Shown here piece by piece: positions 15,201-23,388 of a DNA stretch of 39,696 nucleotides (positions within the stretch are counted from its first letter, which is position 1; each line of letters starts with the position of its first letter). Under the pieces are notes generated by a model. That model did no database searches. It saw nothing but the letters and a program-made list of their open reading frames with translations, and was not told where the DNA came from. The DNA comes from Leucobacter sp. wl10 (GTDB lineage Bacteria; Actinomycetota; Actinomycetes; Actinomycetales; Microbacteriaceae), in the NCBI RefSeq assembly GCF_003569785.1, contig NZ_KZ983988.1, forward strand, positions 306,289 to 345,984, given 5' to 3'. The position numbers and the translations under genes were made by a program.

Positions 15201-16412
15201 CTACCGCCCGGTCAGCGCCCGCGCGTAGACGCCGAGCATGGTCTCGGTCTGCGCGGACTGCAGGAATCCCCCGGATTCCTCAGCGGGGACGCGGTGCGCG
15301 GCCGGATCCGCGGCCAGGGCTGCGACCGCCCCCCGCAGCGTGCGCGCGAGTGCGGAAACGCTGCCGTCGGAGACCCGCCACCCCGCCGAGACGGCCACAT
15401 CGTCGGCGATCTCCGGGTCGCAGAACACGGTCGGGGTGCCCAGCGCGGCCGCCTCGAACGGTGTGAGCCCCTGCGTCTCGAAGCCGACCGAGGTCTGCAC
15501 GAGCGCGTCGGCGTCGTGCAGGGCGGCGAGCGCCTCCCGGTGCGGCACCGGCCCGGCCAGTCTCACCCGATCGCCCAGCCCGAGCTGGGCGACGCGATCC
15601 CGCACCCGCGGCAGCAGCAGCCCCGCGCCGTGCAGCACGACGTCGGCGTCGATCCCCGACTCCCCCACGGCCTCCACGAACTCCAGCACGCGCTTCTCGT
15701 GACTCATGCGCCCCAGCCACACCAGCCGAGGCCGGCGCCTCGGCGAGCGCGGCAGAGCGCGCACCTCGGCGATCGCCTCGTCGTCCACCCCGCCGCGCGT
15801 GACGAGCACCTCGGCCGCGACCCCGTGCCGCTGCAGCTCGTCCGCGAAGTGCCGCGAGGGAGCCGTCACCGCGGAGGCCTCGGCCGCCAGCTCCGCGAGG
15901 TACCGCCAGGCGCCCCGGGCGCCCCGCGCCACCGGCCCCCGGGGGCGGCCCAGCGCCAGCCGGCGCCAGAGACGCAGACCCCGGAACGCCAGCGGAGCCA
16001 GCGGGGTCACGGCCCGCGTGCCCTCGTCGACGTGGTTGTGCATCGTGATCACGACCGGCGCCCGCAACCCGCGCGCGGCTCGCAGCCCGATCAGTGCGCC
16101 CCAGAAGTCCCCCTGCACGTGCACCAGGTCCACGGGCGGCAGCTCCCGCAGCGCCCGGGCGAGCGCGCGATCCGTACGCGCGCCCGGCCAGCTCAGCCCG
16201 TACTCGCGATCCCGGGTGATGGGGAACGAGGGGAGGTCGACGTAGGCCTCGCTGTCATCGGGGTCGACCGCGTACCGGCGGCGGTGCATCGCGGGGGCGG
16301 CGATGGTCGCCCGGTGCCCGAGCCGCTCGAGGTAGCGCCGCTGCAGGCGCAGCGCCACCTGCACGCCGCCGAGCGACTCGGGGTGCTGGTCGGTGACGAT
16401 CAGGACGTGCAT
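15201..16412 (-). CDS. GT4-family glycosyltransferase
   Basis: 403 residues with the GT-B fold. The N-terminal domain opens MHVLIVTDQHPESLGGVQVALRLQ, a typical acceptor-domain glycine motif, and continues with VDLVHVQGDFWGALIGL. The C-terminal donor domain has RLVWLGRMSHEKRVLEFVEAV and the EX7E motif in FETQGLTPFEAAALGTP. It probably transfers a sugar from a nucleotide sugar to a lipid or glycan at the cytoplasmic membrane face; no signal peptide. The ATG overlaps the stop of the second glycosyltransferase gene (ATGA), so they are expressed together and may act in one pathway. It is clearly related to the glycosyltransferase at 29881 (shared start pattern and GxETQGLT motif). It converges with the ABC transporter genes. 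Confidence 0.9.
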   Translation of the reverse strand: MHVLIVTDQHPESLGGVQVALRLQRRYLERLGHRATIAAPAMHRRRYAVDPDDSEAYVDLPSFPITRDREYGLSWPGARTDRALARALRELPPVDLVHVQGDFWGALIGLRAARGLRAPVVITMHNHVDEGTRAVTPLAPLAFRGLRLWRRLALGRPRGPVARGARGAWRYLAELAAEASAVTAPSRHFADELQRHGVAAEVLVTRGGVDDEAIAEVRALPRSPRRRPRLVWLGRMSHEKRVLEFVEAVGESGIDADVVLHGAGLLLPRVRDRVAQLGLGDRVRLAGPVPHREALAALHDADALVQTSVGFETQGLTPFEAAALGTPTVFCDPEIADDVAVSAGWRVSDGSVSALARTLRGAVAALAADPAAHRVPAEESGGFLQSAQTETMLGVYARALTGR

Positions 16413-17599
16413 CAGCGCGCGACCGGCTCTCCGCGGTAGAGCGCCTGGAACGTGTCGAGCGTACGGTCGATGTCGTGCACTCGCACGGCCTCGAGCGAGG
16501 CCCGCTGCATGCGCTCGTACTCCTCGGGCGAGCGCCGCAGCACCTTCTCGATCTGATCGGCGAGCTCGCGGTCGTTGCCCGCCTGGAACAGATGGCCGTT
16601 CTCGCCGTCGCGCACCAGGTGCGGCAGCGCCATGGCGTTCGCGGCGACGATCGGCAGCCCGGAAGCCATGGCCTCCATGGTGGCGATCGACTGCAGCTCG
16701 GCGATCGACGCGATGACGAACACGCTCGCCTCCGTGAGGTGCGCGCGCAGCCGCTCGTCGGTGACGCGACCGGTGAAGTGCACGCGCTGCGCGATGCCGA
16801 GTTCGCCGGCGAGCCGCTCGAGGTTTCTGCGCTGGTCGCCGTCGCCGACGACGGTGAGGCTGACGTCGAGGCCGGGATCGATGCGCGGGATCGCGCGCAG
16901 GATCACGTCGATCTGCTTCTCGAGCGTCACGCGGCCCACGAAGACGAGCCTGTTCGCGGTGCGAGGCGCGAAGTCGGCCGTGTAGTTCGAGGCGCGCAGC
17001 CCGCAGCTCACGGGGAGCACGCCGCGGCGGTGCGTGCTGCGCTCGAGGAAGTCGGCGGCGCGCCGGGTGGGGGTGGTGACGGCGGAGGCCAGCTTCAGCA
17101 CGCGGTCGGCGGCGCCCCAGCCCCAGCGCACGAAGACGCGCTTGGCCCGCTCGGGGAGCAGCGTGAAGTCGAGCACGTTCTCGGGCATGACGTGGTTGGT
17201 CGCGACGATGCGGATACCGCGCTTCGCCCCCTCGATGGCGAGCGCGCGCCCGATGACGATATGGGACTGGATGTGGATGACGTCGGGCCGCACCCGGTCG
17301 AGCAGCCTGCGGGCGTAGCCGCGGGCCCGCCAGGGCAGCACGAAGCGCAGCCAGTCGTGCGGGTACCAGCGCCAGCTCGCCCATCTGTGCACCGTCATGT
17401 GCTCGCCCTCGATGGTCTCCACGAAGCTGCCCGTGCGATTGTGCCGCACCGACGGGGCCGCCACGTGCACGTCCTCCCCACGCTGAACGAGACCGGCGGC
17501 GAGCCGCTCGGCGAAGCGCGCGGCACCGTTGACGTCGGGGAAGAAGGTGTCGCATCCGATCAGGACGCGGAGGGGGGCCTGGCGATCGGTGGTGCTCAC
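16412..17599 (-). CDS. GT4-family glycosyltransferase (lipid glycosyltransferase-like)
   Basis: 395 residues from a GTG; a GAAGGA site lies about 12 bases upstream. GT-B fold: N-terminal VLIGCDTFFPDVNGAARFAERLAAGL, VRPDVIHIQSHIVIGRAL and TNHVMPENVLDF; donor-domain RLVFVGRVTLEKQIDVILRAIP; and EX7E in ELQSIATMEAMASG. The acceptor-domain pattern (SHIVIG, NHVMPEN) resembles MgtA/PimB-like and diacylglycerol-type glycosyltransferases, so a membrane lipid or phosphoinositide-type acceptor is possible. It shares a 4-base overlap with the downstream glycosyltransferase. On the minus strand TAAACT upstream at about 17660 could be a -10 element. Confidence 0.9.
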   Translation of the reverse strand: MSTTDRQAPLRVLIGCDTFFPDVNGAARFAERLAAGLVQRGEDVHVAAPSVRHNRTGSFVETIEGEHMTVHRWASWRWYPHDWLRFVLPWRARGYARRLLDRVRPDVIHIQSHIVIGRALAIEGAKRGIRIVATNHVMPENVLDFTLLPERAKRVFVRWGWGAADRVLKLASAVTTPTRRAADFLERSTHRRGVLPVSCGLRASNYTADFAPRTANRLVFVGRVTLEKQIDVILRAIPRIDPGLDVSLTVVGDGDQRRNLERLAGELGIAQRVHFTGRVTDERLRAHLTEASVFVIASIAELQSIATMEAMASGLPIVAANAMALPHLVRDGENGHLFQAGNDRELADQIEKVLRRSPEEYERMQRASLEAVRVHDIDRTLDTFQALYRGEPVAR

Positions 17600-17751
17600 G
17601 GTGTGCGGGAGTCCTTCGGTCGGGGAGCGTGCGCCGGTGGGCGGACGCCGTCTAGTTTATGCAGCGGCCTCTGGAAGGAGGCGCAACCGCCTCGGGGCGC
17701 CGCAGCTTCGCGCCTCCCCGCTCCCGGCTGCTCCGGCAACGCCGACACGGC

Positions 17752-17856
17752 TCACTCCGGGAACGCCCGCTTGGAGACGGCCCGCACCTCGCGGTCGAGC
17801 CCCTCGATCCGCTTCCCGAGGCGCGCGAATTTCTCGTCCTGATGCTCGACGAGAAA
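17752..17856 (-). pseudogene. Decayed C-terminal copy of the coiled-coil gene at 261-602
   Basis: In the frame ending at a TGA at 17752-17754, the last 34 codons read FLVEHQDEKFARLGKRIEG, then LDREVRAVSKRAFPE. This aligns without gaps to the end of the coiled-coil protein at 261-602 (VRFERLETRVDNLDRDVQAIAKKVFEE), sharing about 12 of the last 26 residues and ending at the same point. Between here and the MFS stop at 17937 the frame has no usable start codon, and the membrane helix and heptads are missing. It is therefore most likely a 3' remnant. The flanking stretch 17600-17751 and 17857-17890 holds no other gene I can support. Confidence 0.55.
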
Positions 17857-17890
17857 CCGCCGATCGCGGCCGGAAACGAAGAATGTGGAC

Positions 17891-17924
17891 GACTCGCGAG
17901 AGTCGCAAGCGATGACCGATTGCG
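17891..17924 (-). terminator. Possible terminator after the MFS gene
   Basis: Two small dyads lie just past the MFS stop: CGCAA/TTGCG (17904-17908 with 17920-17924) and GACTC/GAGTC around a 4-base loop (17891-17904). T-richer sequence follows on the minus strand. The stems are short, so this is a weak call. Confidence 0.3.
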
Positions 17925-17936
17925 AGCGAAGCGCGG

Positions 17937-19196
17937 CTAGGGCTCGCGCCCGTCCCGCTCTCTCGGCACGTAGCGCGGGATCCAGCGCGCGAAGCCCGCG
18001 ATCCCGAGCAGTGCGAGCACCCCGGTGGCCGCGCTGGCGAGCGGCATCGACGCGGCGGCGATGGCCGACACCGCGAGCGGCGCCGTCGCCCCGCCGAAGT
18101 CGGTGATGGTGCGCCACGCGGCGAGGTACGGGGCGGGATCGCCCCGCGGTGCGAGATCCGACCCGAGCGTGAGGTTGATGCCGCTCGACAGCCCGTTGCC
18201 GATGCCGATCGCCACCGCGCAGCCGATCAGCCACGCCTCGGCGTCGGGCAGGTCGTGGGTGAACGCCAGCGTCAGAAAGCTCAGCGCCATCGCGATGGTC
18301 GCGGGCAGCGCGGCCCACAACCGCCCGAAGCGGTCCATCACCTGCCCGCTCACGTAGAACAGCGCGAAGTCGACGGTGCCCGAGATGCCGACCACCAGCG
18401 CGACGCCCGCGGCGTCCATTCCGATCGAGACGCCCCAGAGCGGCAGCAGCACGTCCTTGGCCGCGCGCAGACCGGCGAGCGCGGCCGCCGATCCTCCTAC
18501 CCGCAGCAGGCCCCCGCGGCCCGCCCGCATCGCGGCGACGACTCCGCCTCGCCGCGCCTCAGATACGTCTTCGGTCGCTTCCTCGGTGCGCCGAGGATCG
18601 CGCTCAGAGACGACCGCGATGACGCGCTCCGGGTCCCGAGCGAAGCCGAGCAGCAGCGCGGCGAGCCCGAGGCACACCGCGAACGCCCATACCGGCGCGG
18701 CCGAGGAGGCGGTGGCGGCGAGCAGCCCGGCCGCGAGAAAGGGCCCCGCGAAACGCCCGAGACGGTGCGAGCCGCCGATGAGCGAGAGAGCGCGGGCGCG
18801 GAACGCGACGGGCACGCGAGTCGTCATGAACGAGTGCCGTGCGAGGGCGACGGTGGCCGCCGCGAAACCCACGACGAACACGGAGAGCCCCAGCACCGCC
18901 AGGTTCGGGGCGAGGGCCACACCCGCCGCGCCGAACACGGCGACGCCGGCGGCGGCGAGCATCGCCACGCGCTCACCGACCCGCGAGACCAACCAGCTCG
19001 CGGGCAGGTTCCCCGCGAGCTGGCCGACGACGGCGGCCGAGGCGATGAAGCCGGACATGCCGAGCCCGGCTCCCATGCCCACCGCGATCACCGGGATCAC
19101 CGGGAGCATCGCGTACTGGCCGAGCGAGAACAGGATCGTGGGCCCGTAGATGCTCGGGGCCATGCGCCACAGCAGCGCCCGAGTGGAATTCGACAT
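17937..19196 (-). CDS. Major facilitator superfamily permease
   Basis: 419 residues with 12 predicted helices in two bundles, joined by a charged cytoplasmic loop around residues 195-225 (FARDPERVIAVVSERDPRRTEEATEDVSEARRGG). Loop 2-3 carries a variant of the MFS motif (WLVSRVGERVAMLAAAG). ALARHSFMTTRVPVAFRARALSLIGGSHRLGRFAGPFLAAGL resembles helix 4-5 of drug-efflux-type members. GGAG lies five bases upstream of the ATG. It stands alone between gene-poor stretches. Efflux of a small hydrophobic compound is the usual role, but substrate and direction cannot be read from the sequence. Confidence 0.88.
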   Translation of the reverse strand: MSNSTRALLWRMAPSIYGPTILFSLGQYAMLPVIPVIAVGMGAGLGMSGFIASAAVVGQLAGNLPASWLVSRVGERVAMLAAAGVAVFGAAGVALAPNLAVLGLSVFVVGFAAATVALARHSFMTTRVPVAFRARALSLIGGSHRLGRFAGPFLAAGLLAATASSAAPVWAFAVCLGLAALLLGFARDPERVIAVVSERDPRRTEEATEDVSEARRGGVVAAMRAGRGGLLRVGGSAAALAGLRAAKDVLLPLWGVSIGMDAAGVALVVGISGTVDFALFYVSGQVMDRFGRLWAALPATIAMALSFLTLAFTHDLPDAEAWLIGCAVAIGIGNGLSSGINLTLGSDLAPRGDPAPYLAAWRTITDFGGATAPLAVSAIAAASMPLASAATGVLALLGIAGFARWIPRYVPRERDGREP

Positions 19197-19944
19197 GTCG
19201 ACTCCACCCTAGTGCGCCGATCCCGCCCTCCGTAGCAGTGGCGGGAGGCTTCGCGTCGATGCACGAGCGAGGCGGTCTGCAGTCCGGGAGGCCCCGCATT
19301 CGAAACCGGCGGCTCTCGCACGGCATCGAACGTCGTGCCATCGGGCCGTGTCACCCGCAGATCAAGGTGGATGACGGCCTCGTCTCCTTAGAGATCGCCG
19401 GTCGGGCGCATGGACATGACGAGCGGTTCACGGATCCCCTCCCCATGCGAGACCGCGTCCGGAGCGACGGACACTACCTCGATAGCGGCTCAAGCCGATG
19501 AACAGCATCTGAACGGACCGCCGCGGGGAGGCAAGCACGATCCCGGCGAGCACCAGGCCAGGATCGGGCCGAGGGACGGTCCGGCCGGCGCGGGCTCTCG
19601 GAGTGAAACTCGACCCCCCGTGTCATCGCATGCAGCGTGTCCAAGTGCACCCCGGGGTGGTGGAGGATGGAGCAGGCCGAGACGTATCTGCGCGCCTTGC
19701 CCATCCCCGCATCGCTCCTCGAACGCATCACAGGGCTGGAAGTGACCTGGGACGGCGGCGAGATACGCCAGAACTACTGGCCGGGGTGGGGTCCGGGCGG
19801 CGCGGCAACGCGGGATCGTCATCGATTGTCCAGGGTGAGCGAACGGTCGCGCGGGACCGTCCCGGCCTCGGCGCGAGAACGGGATCGAGCTCAGCGCGGA
19901 GAGGGCCACTGCTGCCGCGGTTGATCCGCCCCGGCGGGTACTTC
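19197..19944. other. Gene-poor stretch with possible gene remnants
   Basis: 748 bases with no complete gene I can support. Two possible remnants are visible. On the minus strand, around 19220-19380 and after AAGGAG, a frame reads IHLDLRVTRPDGTTFDAVRE and then seems to continue in another frame (DAKPPATATEGG). This recalls short secreted or SHOCT-type hypothetical proteins with a frameshift. On the plus strand, from an ATG at 19667, about 40 codons with coding-like composition read MEQAETYLRALPIPASLLER and onward to QNYWPGW, then lose coding character. Base composition is less GC-biased than in the neighbours. It looks like a graveyard of decayed genes between the MFS and men loci. Confidence 0.4.
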
Positions 19945-20898
19945 CTAGAAGGCGAACGCGATGCCCAGCAGCGCCCCGTAGGCGAGCGCCGCGAGACTCG
20001 TGAGCTGCAGCACGAGAATCAGCTCGCGCGGGGTCTTGGCGGTGAGCACGATGAGCACGGACGGTGCGACGATCAGCAGCACGAACCACACGAGCACCAT
20101 GCCCGGGTTCACGAGGCCGAAGATCGCCGGCACCGCGAACGGCAGCAGCACGCAGGCGATGTAGAGGATCTGCGAGGCCCGGCGCCCCATGCGCACCGCG
20201 AGCGTCTTCTTGCCCGCGAGCCGGTCGGTCGGGATGTCGCGCAGGTTGTTGACGACGAGCACGGCCACCGCGAAGAACCCCACGCCGGCGCCCGCGAACC
20301 AGGCCTCCTGCGTCTGCACCTCGGTCTGCAGGTACACGGTGCCGACCGTGGCGACGAGCCCGAAGAAGATGAACACCATCACCTCGCCCAGGCCCGCGTA
20401 CCCGTACGGCCGCTTGCCGCCCGTGTAGAACCAGGCGGCCAGGATCGCGAGCGCGCCGAGCGCCAGGAACCACCACCGCCCGCTCAGCGCGACCGCCGCG
20501 AGCCCCGCGACGGCGGCGAGCCCGAAGAACACGAGCGCGGTCGCCAGCACCCGCTTGGGATTCACGAGCCCCGAGCCCGTGAGCCGCGCGGGCCCCACCC
20601 GGAACGCGTCGGTGCCGCGCACCCCGTCGGAGTAGTCGTTGGCGTAGTTGACGCCGATCTGCAGCAGCACCGCGACGGCGAGCGCGAGCAGGGCGAGGGG
20701 CAGCGAGAAGCCCCGCACCATCTGGGCGACGCCCGTCCCCGCCGCGACGGGCGCGACCGCGAGCGGCAGCGTGCGCAGGCGCGCGCCCGCGACCCAGTTG
20801 CGCCACGTGACCCTCGGCGGCTCGCCGGCGGCTTCCTGCCGCTTCGCCGCGGCCCGCACGGCCGGGTTGCCCGACCTGCGCCGATCCCTCGCGCTCAC
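19945..20898 (-). CDS. menA: 1,4-dihydroxy-2-naphthoate polyprenyltransferase
   Basis: 317 residues from a GTG overlapping the menE stop by 4 bases. An integral membrane UbiA-superfamily enzyme with about eight or nine helices. The two Asp-rich substrate/Mg motifs are NYANDYSDGVRGTD near residue 78 and VNNLRDIPTDRLAGKKTLAVRMG near residue 200. WRNWVAGARLRTLPLAVAPV at the N-terminus is typical of MenA. It attaches the polyprenyl tail to dihydroxynaphthoate, giving demethylmenaquinone in the membrane. A charged N-terminal extension of about 28 residues precedes the first helix. menE and menB lie upstream on the same strand. Confidence 0.95.
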   Translation of the reverse strand: MSARDRRRSGNPAVRAAAKRQEAAGEPPRVTWRNWVAGARLRTLPLAVAPVAAGTGVAQMVRGFSLPLALLALAVAVLLQIGVNYANDYSDGVRGTDAFRVGPARLTGSGLVNPKRVLATALVFFGLAAVAGLAAVALSGRWWFLALGALAILAAWFYTGGKRPYGYAGLGEVMVFIFFGLVATVGTVYLQTEVQTQEAWFAGAGVGFFAVAVLVVNNLRDIPTDRLAGKKTLAVRMGRRASQILYIACVLLPFAVPAIFGLVNPGMVLVWFVLLIVAPSVLIVLTAKTPRELILVLQLTSLAALAYGALLGIAFAF

Positions 20899-22136
20899 CG
20901 CTCCTCCTTCGCGTCCTCGTGCACCCGTCGCACCTCTCGGAAGCCGGCCCGCAGCCGCCCCAGCCACTCGTCGAGCGCGACGAGGTCGGGCTTGCCGCCC
21001 GAGAGGCGCGGCATCTCCTCGGCCTCGGTGACCCATTCGGGTGCGGCGGCGGCGCCGAGGCGATCCCGGATCGCGGCGCGCACCTCGTCGAACCCGGCGG
21101 CGCCCTCCTCGGTCTCCACGACCAGGCTCACGCGCTCCCCCCACTCCGGGTGCGCCGCCGCGACCGCGACCGCGCTGCCCCAGCCCGCGAAGTCCCTGGC
21201 GACCCGCTCGACCTCGTCGAGCGACACGTTGACCCCGCCCGAGATGATCACGCGGTCGAGGCGCCCCGTGACCGTGAGCATGCCGCCGAGCAGCTCGCCC
21301 GCGTCGCCGGTGCGGTACCAGCGGGTGGCGGAGCCGTCGCGGTCGCGGTCGTCGATGAACCGCTGCGCGGTGAGCGCGGGATCGCCGACGTAGCCGAGCG
21401 CGAGGGTCGAGCCGGCCAGCTGCACCTCGCCGTCCCGGATCCGCACGCGGGTGTCCCCGGTCTCGACGCCGTCGTACACGCAGCCGCCCGCCGTCTCGGT
21501 CATGCCGTAGCTGCGCCTCAGCGCCACGCCGAGCGCGTGCGCGCGTCGGCGCAGGCCCAGCGGCACGCCCTGGCCGCCCACCAGCACGGCGTCGAAGCGG
21601 CGCAGCGCGTCGGCGGCTCCGCGATCCCGCTCGGCCAGATCGAGCAGCCGCGAGAACTGCACCGGCACCAGCGAGACGTAACGGCGCTCGTGCTCGAGGT
21701 CGTCGGCGCTCTCGAGCAAGCGCTTCGGATCGAAGCCGCCGTCCCCGCCGTCGAAGAAGACCGGCGCGATGCCCGAGGTCTCGCTGCGCACCAGCATCTG
21801 CAGCCCCGAGATGAGCTGGGTCGGCAGTGCGACGAGCCACTGGCCGGGGCCGCCGAACGCCTCGTGGGTCGCTTCCGCGCCGGCCCGCAGCGCCTCGGCG
21901 CTCAGCGCGACCGACTTGGGCACGCCGCCGGAACCCGACGTGCGCACCACGACCGCGGTGTCCTCGGGCAGCGTCTCGCGCTGCAGAGCGGCGACCGCCT
22001 CGGGTGCGGGATCCCCCGCCGTCTCCGTGGCGAACGGCAGCACCGGGGCACCGCCGGCAAGTGCGTCGGCGAGCGCGGCCATGAGCCAGGCGCGGTCATC
22101 GGTGGGGATGGCGCGGAGTCCGTTGGGCGCAGTCAC
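20895..22136 (-). CDS. menE: o-Succinylbenzoate-CoA ligase
   Basis: 413 residues from a GTG. An ANL-superfamily adenylating enzyme with the compact size usual in actinobacterial MenE. Motifs: the ATP-loop VVRTSGSGGVPKSVALS near 63-79, YGMTETAGGCVYDG near 214, GYVGDPALTAQRF, YRTGDAGELLGGMLTVTGRLDRVIISGGVNVSLDEVE, and the C-terminal catalytic-Lys region SGGKPDLVALDEWL. It converts o-succinylbenzoate to its CoA thioester, the substrate of MenB. Position between menA and menB supports the specific call over a generic acyl-CoA ligase. Confidence 0.93.
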   Translation of the reverse strand: MTAPNGLRAIPTDDRAWLMAALADALAGGAPVLPFATETAGDPAPEAVAALQRETLPEDTAVVVRTSGSGGVPKSVALSAEALRAGAEATHEAFGGPGQWLVALPTQLISGLQMLVRSETSGIAPVFFDGGDGGFDPKRLLESADDLEHERRYVSLVPVQFSRLLDLAERDRGAADALRRFDAVLVGGQGVPLGLRRRAHALGVALRRSYGMTETAGGCVYDGVETGDTRVRIRDGEVQLAGSTLALGYVGDPALTAQRFIDDRDRDGSATRWYRTGDAGELLGGMLTVTGRLDRVIISGGVNVSLDEVERVARDFAGWGSAVAVAAAHPEWGERVSLVVETEEGAAGFDEVRAAIRDRLGAAAAPEWVTEAEEMPRLSGGKPDLVALDEWLGRLRAGFREVRRVHEDAKEER

Positions 22137-22238
22137 CGTTCCAGGGTACTCGGGTCGCCCTCCCGAAGAATGCGAGTCCCCGCCGCGCGGTCACCGCCCC
22201 CTCCCATCGGTTTCGCACGCCGATAACGCAGCGTTCTC

Positions 22239-22280
22239 CCGAGACGCCACGATACTTGCGCGAAAATCGTGGCGTCTCGG
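22239..22280. repeat. 15-bp perfect inverted repeat between menB and menE
   Basis: CCGAGACGCCACGAT (22239-22253) and its exact complement ATCGTGGCGTCTCGG (22266-22280) flank a 12-base loop. A partial further copy of one arm, CGTGGCGTTTCG, follows at about 22286. The element lies in the 195 bases between menB and menE, which are transcribed in the same direction. It would fold strongly in RNA but has no T-run, so it may be a message-stabilising hairpin, a partial terminator or a dispersed palindromic repeat. Confidence 0.8.
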
Positions 22281-22331
22281 AGCTTCCGTGGCGTTTCGAT
22301 CTGCGGAGCCGCGCAGGCCGCGGAGCCGCGC

Positions 22332-23303
22332 TCAGTAGGAGTACGGGAACGGGCTCCAGTCGGGTTCGCGCTTCTCGAGGAACGAGTCGCGCCCCTCGAC
22401 GGCCTCGTCGGTGCCGTAGGCGAGACGCGTCGCCTCTCCCGCGAAGATCTGCTGGCCCGCGATCCCGTCGTCGACCGCGTTCATCGCGTACTTCAGCATG
22501 CGGATCGCCGTCGGCGATTTGCCGAGGATCTCGCGCGCCCACTCGATGCCCGTCCGCTCGAGTTCCTCGTGCGGCACGACCTCGTTGACCGCCCCGATCT
22601 CGCGCGCCCGATCCGCGTCGTACTCGCGCGCCAGGAAGAAGATCTCGCGCGCGTTCTTCTGTCCCACCTGGCGCGCGAAGTAGGCGCTGCCGTAGCCCGC
22701 GTCGAAGGAGCCCACGTCGGCGTCGGTCTGCTTGAACCTCGCGTGCTCGCGGCTCGCGATCGTGAGGTCGCAGACGACGTTGAGCGAGTGGCCGCCGCCC
22801 GCCGCCCAGCCGGGCACGAGCGCGATGACCACCTTCGGCATGAAGCGGATGAGCCGCTGCACCTCGAGGATGTGGAGACGTGCGGCGCGCGCCCGGGCGG
22901 CCGGCTGCGCCCCGGCATGCGGCTGCGACCGCATCGCATCCTGCGATGAGGGCTTCGCCTTCTCTGCAGGATCCGCATCGTCGGAGTACCGATAGCCGTC
23001 GCGGCCGCGGATGCGCTGGTCGCCTCCCGAGCAGAACGCCCAGCCACCGTCCTTCGGGCTCGGCCCGTTGCCGGTGAGCAGCACGGCGCCGACCCGCGGG
23101 TTGACACGCACCCGCTCGAGCGCGTCGGAGAGCTCGTCGACCGTGTGGGGGCGGAAGGCGTTGCGCACCTCCGGCCGGTCGAAGGCGACGCGCGCGATGC
23201 GGCCGTCGCGGCTGAGGTGCGCCGTGATGTCGGTGTATCCCTCCGCGTCGGGGGCGACCTCCCACTCGGCCGGATCGAAGAGCTCTGAAACCTGCTGCGT
23301 CAT
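22332..23303 (-). CDS. menB: 1,4-dihydroxy-2-naphthoyl-CoA synthase
   Basis: 323 residues, longer than most MenB. Crotonase fold with MenB hallmarks: FDRPEVRNAFRPHTVDEL, FCSGGDQRIRGRDGY, PGWAAGGGHSLNVVCDLTIAS, KQTDADVGSFDAGYGSAYFAR, and C-terminal PDWSPFPY. It cyclises o-succinylbenzoyl-CoA to dihydroxynaphthoyl-CoA. Between GYRY (about residue 106) and RLHILEVQRLIR (about 142) there is a low-complexity stretch of about 34 residues (SDDADPAEKAKPSSQDAM, then RSQPHAGAQPAARARA). As I recall the family, this segment is usually about 15-20 residues shorter. The extra DNA forms hairpins (22932-22972). The stretch is in the flexible loop near the active-site entry that is often disordered, so activity may be kept. 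The ATG faces menC across a divergent region with a 21-bp inverted repeat. Confidence 0.95.
   Translation of the reverse strand: MTQQVSELFDPAEWEVAPDAEGYTDITAHLSRDGRIARVAFDRPEVRNAFRPHTVDELSDALERVRVNPRVGAVLLTGNGPSPKDGGWAFCSGGDQRIRGRDGYRYSDDADPAEKAKPSSQDAMRSQPHAGAQPAARARAARLHILEVQRLIRFMPKVVIALVPGWAAGGGHSLNVVCDLTIASREHARFKQTDADVGSFDAGYGSAYFARQVGQKNAREIFFLAREYDADRAREIGAVNEVVPHEELERTGIEWAREILGKSPTAIRMLKYAMNAVDDGIAGQQIFAGEATRLAYGTDEAVEGRDSFLEKREPDWSPFPYSY
22932..22972. repeat. Palindromic segment inside menB coding sequence
   Basis: Within menB, CATCGCA/TGCGATG (22932-22938 with 22942-22948, 3-base loop) forms a perfect hairpin. ATCCTGC (22938-22944) pairs alternatively with GCAGGAT (22966-22972), enclosing GAGGGC-ttc-GCC-tt-CTC. 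All of this falls in the extra stretch of the protein (about residues 110-124) and keeps the reading frame. It looks like a small palindromic element inserted in frame. Confidence 0.6.
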
Positions 23304-23350
23304 GGGATCCAGCCTACTTCCGCCCGGGGCTCGCAGCGCGTGCCCCCTCC

Positions 23351-23378
23351 CGCCTCCCGCCTCCCGCCTCCCGCCTCT
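23351..23378. repeat. 7-bp tandem repeat, four units
   Basis: CGCCTCC is repeated three times, then CGCCTCT, in the non-coding DNA between divergent menB and menC. It sits immediately beside the 21-bp inverted repeat. It is a simple slippage-prone repeat; a change in unit number could alter spacing in this control region. Confidence 0.85.
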
Positions 23379-23388
23379 CGGCCTCCCC

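Noticed and set aside
23351..23378. CGCCTCC repeats as a CRISPR or iteron array
   Set aside because: Units are seven bases with no spacers and only four copies; a simple tandem repeat.
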